DNA from: RGIG8748 sp045576175
Lineage (GTDB): Bacteria; Bacillota; Clostridia; UMGS1810
Direction of reading: 5' to 3'
DNA length: 19,921 nucleotides
NCBI GenBank assembly: GCA_045576175.1
Contig: JAZNFW010000127.1
Coordinates: 1 to 19,921, forward strand
Shown here: positions 16,076 through 19,921 of the stretch, piece by piece
How positions within the stretch are numbered: position 1 is the first letter of the stretch
How the letters are laid out: each line of letters opens with the position of its first letter
Notes under the pieces: model-generated
Told to the model about the DNA's origin: nothing
Databases searched by the model: none
What the model saw: only the letters and a program-made list of their open reading frames with translations
Program-made: the position numbers and the translations under genes

Positions 16076-17161
16076 TTAGAGCTTAATTGTATTGGACCTT
16101 AAGTATTTATTGACCATCATAGCAACTTTAAATATTATAGCCTGGTCAAATATTCTAAGGTCGAGCCCTGTAATCTTTTGTATTTTATCGAGTCTGTAAA
16201 CAAGTGTGTTTCTGTGTACATAGAGCTGTCTTGATGTTTCGGAAACATTTAAGTTGTTTTCAAAGAATTTCTGGATGGTGAATATAATCTCCTGATCCAA
16301 GTCGTCTATGGAGCCTTTTTTGAATACTTCGGTAAGGAAGAGCTCGCAAAGAGTGGTGGGGAGCTGGTAGATGAGTCTGCCTATTCCAAGGTCTTCGTAG
16401 CTTAAGATGTGCTTTTCGTCATCGAACACCTTGCCCACCTCAAGAGCTACACGGGCTTCCTTGTAGGAACGGGCTATTTCCTTTACATTGTTTACAATGG
16501 TGCCTATGCCCACAACTGCATTGGACATAACCTCGGTGTTTATGTTGTCGCATATGCTCTTTGCAATACTTTGAAGCTCGCCCAGTGCGGGGTCTTCTTC
16601 AAATTCCTTTACAAGAGCTACATTGTTTTCGTCTATGCTCACAATGAGGTCTGTCTGCTTGTTGGGGAACATATTTTCCACAAGCTCAAGAACGGAGAAG
16701 TCGGAAATACGCTCCGTCTGGACAAGAAATACAACACGCTTTGCCTCTATTGCTATATGAAGCTCTGCCGCCTTGGCAAGAATGTCTCCGGGGAGAATGT
16801 TGTCAAGAAGGAAGTTCTTTATAAAGTTAAGCTTGTCGTGTTTGTCGTCATAGAGCGATTTTACCGAAGAAAAGCTCACCTGAAGTATGTCGGAGTAGTT
16901 GCGTGCCAGTGAGTCGTCGCCTTTTACGAAAATGATGTATTCAATCTTGCCCATATTCACAATGGGCTTGTAGGTAAAACCATTGTAGGTAAAGGTATCG
17001 GTGTTGTCTGCGGTAAAGGAGAGAACACACTCTAAATCGCTGCTGCCTATGCAGGCATCATTTGAGGAGACAACAAGACCGCTGTCTGTGATGATTCCCA
17101 AATCGCGATTCATAACCTCTTTCATCTGGTGAGCCATTTGCTGAAAAAATCTCACATTCAT
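16076..17161 (-). CDS. PucR/CdaR-family helix-turn-helix regulator
   Basis: Predicted DNA-binding regulator, first gene of the ftsEX transcript. The 361 residues have an N-terminal sensory-like region (about 1-110), a degenerate GGDEF-like/CdaR middle domain (about 140-250, ending NNVKEIARSYKEARVALEVG) and a C-terminal PucR-type HTH. The HTH spans about 300-351, with FFENNLNVSETSRQLYVHRN then TLVYRLDKIQKITGLDL. Typical family members control sugar-diacid or purine genes. Here the context is cell-wall remodelling, so the ligand and targets are unknown. GAGGTG lies 6 bases before the ATG at 17161. There are no cysteine or metal motifs suggesting a cofactor, and no membrane segment. Autoregulation of its own operon is plausible but not shown. 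Confidence 0.88.
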   Translation of the reverse strand: MNVRFFQQMAHQMKEVMNRDLGIITDSGLVVSSNDACIGSSDLECVLSFTADNTDTFTYNGFTYKPIVNMGKIEYIIFVKGDDSLARNYSDILQVSFSSVKSLYDDKHDKLNFIKNFLLDNILPGDILAKAAELHIAIEAKRVVFLVQTERISDFSVLELVENMFPNKQTDLIVSIDENNVALVKEFEEDPALGELQSIAKSICDNINTEVMSNAVVGIGTIVNNVKEIARSYKEARVALEVGKVFDDEKHILSYEDLGIGRLIYQLPTTLCELFLTEVFKKGSIDDLDQEIIFTIQKFFENNLNVSETSRQLYVHRNTLVYRLDKIQKITGLDLRIFDQAIIFKVAMMVNKYLRSNTIKL

Positions 17162-17195
17162 CTAATTCACCTCATAAAATACTATAGATAAGTAC

Positions 17196-17224
17196 ATTTT
17201 ACAGTTTTTTCGGGGATTTTGCAA
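17196..17224 (-). promoter_or_regulatory. Candidate sigma-A promoter of the regulator-ftsEX operon
   Basis: On the minus strand TTGCAA (plus coordinates 17219-17224) is followed after 17 bases by TAAAAT (17196-17201). Transcription would begin near 17188, about 27 bases before the ATG at 17161, leaving room for the GAGGTG ribosome binding site. The -35 box matches four of six consensus bases and the -10 box five of six. The 17225-17340 stretch upstream is AT-rich and includes a small dyad TTTGTG-N7-CACAAA (17281-17299) that could be an operator. Confidence 0.5.
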
Positions 17225-17356
17225 TAAATTACGCCTCGAATGTATGTTTGTTACAAAAAAGCAAACTTAAACGGCTGTGTTTTGTGCAATATTCACAAAG
17301 AAAATCTCGCATAAATAAAGCAAGTCCTAATATAATGTAGAAAGGAGATGATGGAA

Positions 17357-17617
17357 GTGTCTTTTGTGACTTTGGTGGGATATCTACTTGGCATACTTAT
17401 TGTGTTTGTTATTTCGGGATTTTTCTTAAAGCCGATAAAATTTATTCTTAAGCTTGCACTCAACAGCCTTTTGGGAATGGGTGCAATATACATAATAAAC
17501 TATCTTTTTACAGGCTTTGGCATACATATAGGCTTAAACCCCGTAACCGCAGTGGCAGTGGGTGCACTGGGAGTTCCGGGAGTTATACTCATACTTCTTT
17601 TGCAGATTTTTTACTAA
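17357..17617 (+). CDS. bofA: BofA-family pro-sigma-K processing inhibitor-like membrane protein
   Basis: Small integral membrane protein of the BofA family. In Bacillus it holds back the SpoIVFB protease and so delays sigma-K activation in the mother cell during sporulation. The 86 residues hold two or three hydrophobic segments and the conserved tail: NSLLGMGAIYIINYL, GIHIGLNPVTAVAVGALGVPG and a hydrophobic end. The start is ambiguous. AAAGGAG at 17341-17347 is 9 bases from the GTG at 17357 (chosen), but only 0 and 3 bases from the ATGs at 17348 and 17351, which would add two or three residues. A TATAAT at 17331 lies too close to the ribosome binding site to be its promoter. Unlike the usual recR-bofA pairing, no recR is next to it. 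Confidence 0.85.
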   Translation: MSFVTLVGYLLGILIVFVISGFFLKPIKFILKLALNSLLGMGAIYIINYLFTGFGIHIGLNPVTAVAVGALGVPGVILILLLQIFY

Positions 17618-17710
17618 AAATGCAACCTTTTTATGAAAAATATGGTATTATAAGTAGATGAGTTAGTATCCAAAATGGGTTTGGATAATATACAAAAGGA
17701 GAGTGATTTT

Positions 17711-19732
17711 ATGAAAAGATGTCTTATAGTTATGTTGTGCATTATAATGTGCTCTTCGCTTGTTCTGGCAGACACAGGCACATCGAAAGATATGGAAAAT
17801 GCTCTTTTGGCGGTAAAGCAAAAGGTAGATGTGCCCTCTGACCTTACAAGCTTTTACCCTGCCTCTCGGGATGAGCAAGGGCGGACAAGCTATAGCTTTG
17901 TGTGGCAAAACGAGGACGGCACAAAGAGCCTTGAGATTACTTCGGATGCACAGGGCAGAATACAAAGATACTATTTCTTTGACAATTCGCTTAAAAGCAC
18001 AAAGAAGCTCACCAAACTCTCCAAGGACGACATACTGGGCTTTGCAGGGGAATTCATACAAAAAACCATTCCCGAAACGCTAAAGAAAAGCGACACTCTG
18101 GTGTATGAAAAAGATTCGTGGACTGTAGAAAACTTAAGCTATACCCTCGCATACAAGCGTATGAGAGAGGGGATTGAGGTAAAAAACAACGGTCTTACAC
18201 TTCGCATAGGGGTGTGTGATGACATAGCGTATGTAAAGAGTATGAATCTTACCTATGATTACGACTGTGAGTTTGAAGACAGCACCATAGAGCTTGAAAG
18301 CTTTGAAAAAGCTTACAGAAGCGTCTTTCCCGAAGAGCTTATATACAAGGACGAATATAGTGCAAAAGGGGACAGGAGCACTGTGCTTGTGTACCGCTTT
18401 AAAGACTCCGAGGCGGGATATATCCTTGCATCCACAGGCGAAAAGGCGGTGGAGGACACAGACGATATCTATTTTGACTCTGCAGACAAAGAGGCGGCAG
18501 GAAACGGAGCTATGAGAGACGATGTCTTAAGCGAAAAGGAAAGACAGGAGCTTGAAAAGGTAGAAGGACTCATAGGTCAGGCCGAGGCAGAGAAGATTTT
18601 AAAGGGTTTGCCGTATGTGAAATTTGAAGACAGCCTTATAAAAGAAAGCTACGATATATATGTAAGAAATAAAAGCTATGTGGTGTCTGTTGGTTACAGA
18701 AACGCTGATGGCGACAGATATCTTTCCGCTTCGTTTGACGGGAAGACGGGAAGGATACTTAGCCTGTACAACAAGGTTCCCTACACCGAAAGTGCCAAAG
18801 ACAGTCCCGACGAGACAAAAAAGAACGATGCTGTTAAAAAGATGGACGAGTTTCTCGGCGTTGCCGCATCGGGCACACTCTCTGAGTTTAGAGAAAATCC
18901 GCTCCAGACCTCAGGCGTCCGCATAAACCGTGATTTTGACAGAGAGGTAAACGGCATCCGCTACATAAATGACGGGATAAATGTGAGCTTTGACACATCT
19001 TATGATATGATAACAAGCTTTAATTTGGATTATGACGAAGGTGCAGTTTTCGCTTCGCCCCACGGTATTGCGACAGAGGATGAGGCATATGAGGAACTTC
19101 TTAGCATAGCACCCATAAAAAAGGAATATATGAAAACAAACGGAATTTTTAGGGTGTGCTACACACTGTCTGTAAGACTTCCTGAGATAGATGCTTTTAC
19201 CAAAGAGAGATATCCCTTGGAAAGCACAGATAACAAGGACTATAATTACACCGATATCGACGGACACTGGGCAGAGGAAAAGATAGAAAAGCTCGCTGAA
19301 ATACAAATAGGCTATGAAGGGGAGACACTGCGTCCTGATGATGAGGCTACGCAGTATGACCTTTTGAGGCTTTTTGCAGCAGGCATACGCTACAGATACT
19401 ATCTGGACTATGACGAAGATAATCTTTATTCCATTTTAGAAAGCGAAAATGTGATATCAAAGGATGAAAAAAGTCCTCAAAGCCCTGTAACAAGAGAGGA
19501 TGCCTTTATGTTTATGGTAAGGCTCGACGGTCTTTCAAAGGTGGCAGAGCTAGACGGTATATTCAAGGTGGACTATATAGACTGCGAGGATATATCTAAG
19601 GATAAAATCGGCAGTGCCGCAATTCTTACCGGTATGGGCATAATTTCGGGAGACGGCTCTGCGCTCCGCCCAAAAGACAATATAACAAGGGCAGAGGTAA
19701 TGGTGATGATTTATAATTATATGGCAAGGTAG
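17711..19732 (+). CDS. Secreted YcdB/PepSY-like protein with C-terminal SLH domains
   Basis: Exported surface protein of unknown function. The 673 residues start with a signal peptide (likely cut after VLA, residue 20). A long region (about 30-490) appears to contain at least two copies of a YcdB/YcdC- or PepSY-like alpha/beta module, for example YSFVWQNEDGTKSLEI with SDAQGRIQRYYFF and, later, GIRYINDGINVSFD. The C-terminus (about 513-673) holds SLH-type segments that would anchor it to secondary wall polymer: the clearest are YTDIDGHWAEEKIEKLAE with LRPDDEATQYDLLRLF, and ISGDGSALRPKDNITRAEVM. The middle SLH copy (about 565-610) is degenerate. GGAG lies 9 bases before the ATG at 17711, and an in-frame ATG 12 codons earlier lacks a site and would bury the signal peptide. 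The gene lies 93 bp after bofA on the same strand. Confidence 0.82.
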   Translation: MKRCLIVMLCIIMCSSLVLADTGTSKDMENALLAVKQKVDVPSDLTSFYPASRDEQGRTSYSFVWQNEDGTKSLEITSDAQGRIQRYYFFDNSLKSTKKLTKLSKDDILGFAGEFIQKTIPETLKKSDTLVYEKDSWTVENLSYTLAYKRMREGIEVKNNGLTLRIGVCDDIAYVKSMNLTYDYDCEFEDSTIELESFEKAYRSVFPEELIYKDEYSAKGDRSTVLVYRFKDSEAGYILASTGEKAVEDTDDIYFDSADKEAAGNGAMRDDVLSEKERQELEKVEGLIGQAEAEKILKGLPYVKFEDSLIKESYDIYVRNKSYVVSVGYRNADGDRYLSASFDGKTGRILSLYNKVPYTESAKDSPDETKKNDAVKKMDEFLGVAASGTLSEFRENPLQTSGVRINRDFDREVNGIRYINDGINVSFDTSYDMITSFNLDYDEGAVFASPHGIATEDEAYEELLSIAPIKKEYMKTNGIFRVCYTLSVRLPEIDAFTKERYPLESTDNKDYNYTDIDGHWAEEKIEKLAEIQIGYEGETLRPDDEATQYDLLRLFAAGIRYRYYLDYDEDNLYSILESENVISKDEKSPQSPVTREDAFMFMVRLDGLSKVAELDGIFKVDYIDCEDISKDKIGSAAILTGMGIISGDGSALRPKDNITRAEVMVMIYNYMAR

Positions 19733-19742
19733 GGGAAAGACC

Positions 19743-19772
19743 GCAAGGGGAGCCAGCAGCTGCTCCCCTTGC
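19743..19772. repeat. GC-rich hairpin downstream of the SLH gene
   Basis: Arms GCAAGGGGAGC (19743-19753) and GCTCCCCTTGC (19762-19772) are perfect complements around CAGCAGCT. An overlapping palindrome AGCAGCTGCT (19755-19764) offers an alternative fold. It begins 10 bp after the SLH stop codon and may help end that transcript, but no T-run follows on the plus strand, so it is not a classical terminator. Confidence 0.6.
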
Positions 19773-19819
19773 ATCCCCAGCCGTCCGCTGTGAAATATGC
19801 AGGGAAATCAAAACTAAAA

Positions 19820-19868
19820 AGCCAAAGGCTAATCGTCGTTGCGGACGCGAGTATTTACTCGCTTGTCC
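19820..19868. repeat. Small hairpin and bulged palindrome cluster
   Basis: AGCC-AAA-GGCT (19820-19830) is a short hairpin with A5 before it, so on the minus strand it reads as a weak stem plus T5. It is followed by GGAC-GCGAGTA (19843-19853), TT, then TACTCGC-TT-GTCC (19856-19868), an 11-bp stem with a two-base bulge. No gene is recognisable here. Confidence 0.5.
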
Positions 19869-19873
19869 TCACT

Positions 19874-19918
19874 AAACGGCAAATGTATAAGGGAACTAAA
19901 ATATTACATTTGCCGTTT
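19874..19918. repeat. Perfect 14-bp inverted repeat at window end
   Basis: AAACGGCAAATGTA (19874-19887) and its exact complement TACATTTGCCGTTT (19905-19918) flank 17 bases. The window stops three bases later, so it is not clear whether this is a free-standing hairpin, a terminator of a minus-strand gene to the right, or part of a larger repeated element. Confidence 0.65.
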
Positions 19919-19921
19919 CCG

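Noticed and set aside
17331..17336. TATAAT as the bofA -10 box
   Set aside because: A start site 7 bases downstream would fall inside the AAAGGAG ribosome binding site, and there is no -35 match at 16-18 bases.
19733..19921. Frame of the SLH gene stays open for 63 codons past its stop to the window edge
   Set aside because: There is no start codon with a ribosome binding site, no recognisable domain, and the sequence is dominated by inverted repeats. It more likely reflects a repeat than stop-codon readthrough.
1..19921. CRISPR arrays, tRNA or rRNA genes, toxin-antitoxin or restriction modules
   Set aside because: I saw no regularly spaced repeats, no tRNA-like T-loop/acceptor patterns in the gaps and no recognisable defence or toxin proteins.

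Overview
The window reads as chromosomal DNA of a low-to-moderate-GC, spore-forming Clostridia-type Firmicute. The evidence is strong AGGAGG-like ribosome binding sites, GTG and TTG starts, the two-gene GlgC/GlgD form of ADP-glucose pyrophosphorylase, a BofA-family sporulation protein, an SLH-domain surface protein, and an FtsEX operon headed by a PucR/CdaR-like regulator. The species cannot be named from the sequence alone.

Layout: (1) 1-344 is a scar of accessory DNA. It holds a terminator at the very start, a perfect 16-bp hairpin, the last 43 codons of an AAA_14/DUF4143-type ATPase on the minus strand, two tandem 22-bp repeat units abutting its broken end, and the terminator of the next operon. 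(2) 345-10232 is one minus-strand glycogen operon in transcription order glgB-glgC-glgD-glgA-glgP-GH13 amylase. Gaps are 29, 13 and 11 bp, followed by two 4-bp ATGA stop/start overlaps. It covers ADP-glucose synthesis, chain elongation, branching, phosphorolysis and hydrolysis, that is, both building and using glycogen. (3) 10365-11337 holds a plus-strand O-acetylserine sulfhydrylase-type gene with a near-consensus promoter. (4) 11422-11962 is a BRO-N family (phage/mobile antirepressor-like) pseudogene with its middle deleted. (5) 12031-17161 is a minus-strand cell-envelope cluster in transcription order CdaR-like regulator-ftsE-ftsX-coiled-coil M23 endopeptidase-S41 protease. This resembles the FtsEX-activated peptidoglycan hydrolase arrangement, and here the hydrolase keeps every LytM catalytic residue. 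(6) 17357-19732, plus strand, holds bofA and a secreted protein with YcdB/PepSY-like and SLH regions. (7) 19733-19921 is a hairpin-dense intergenic tail that looks like a dispersed repeat or an element boundary.

Most of the window is well-understood metabolism and envelope biology. I do not see a convincing undescribed system. The least explained parts are the repeat and remnant patches at 1-344, 11339-11962, 13242-13269 and 19733-19921, and the pairing of a PucR/CdaR-like regulator with a catalytically complete FtsEX-linked hydrolase.
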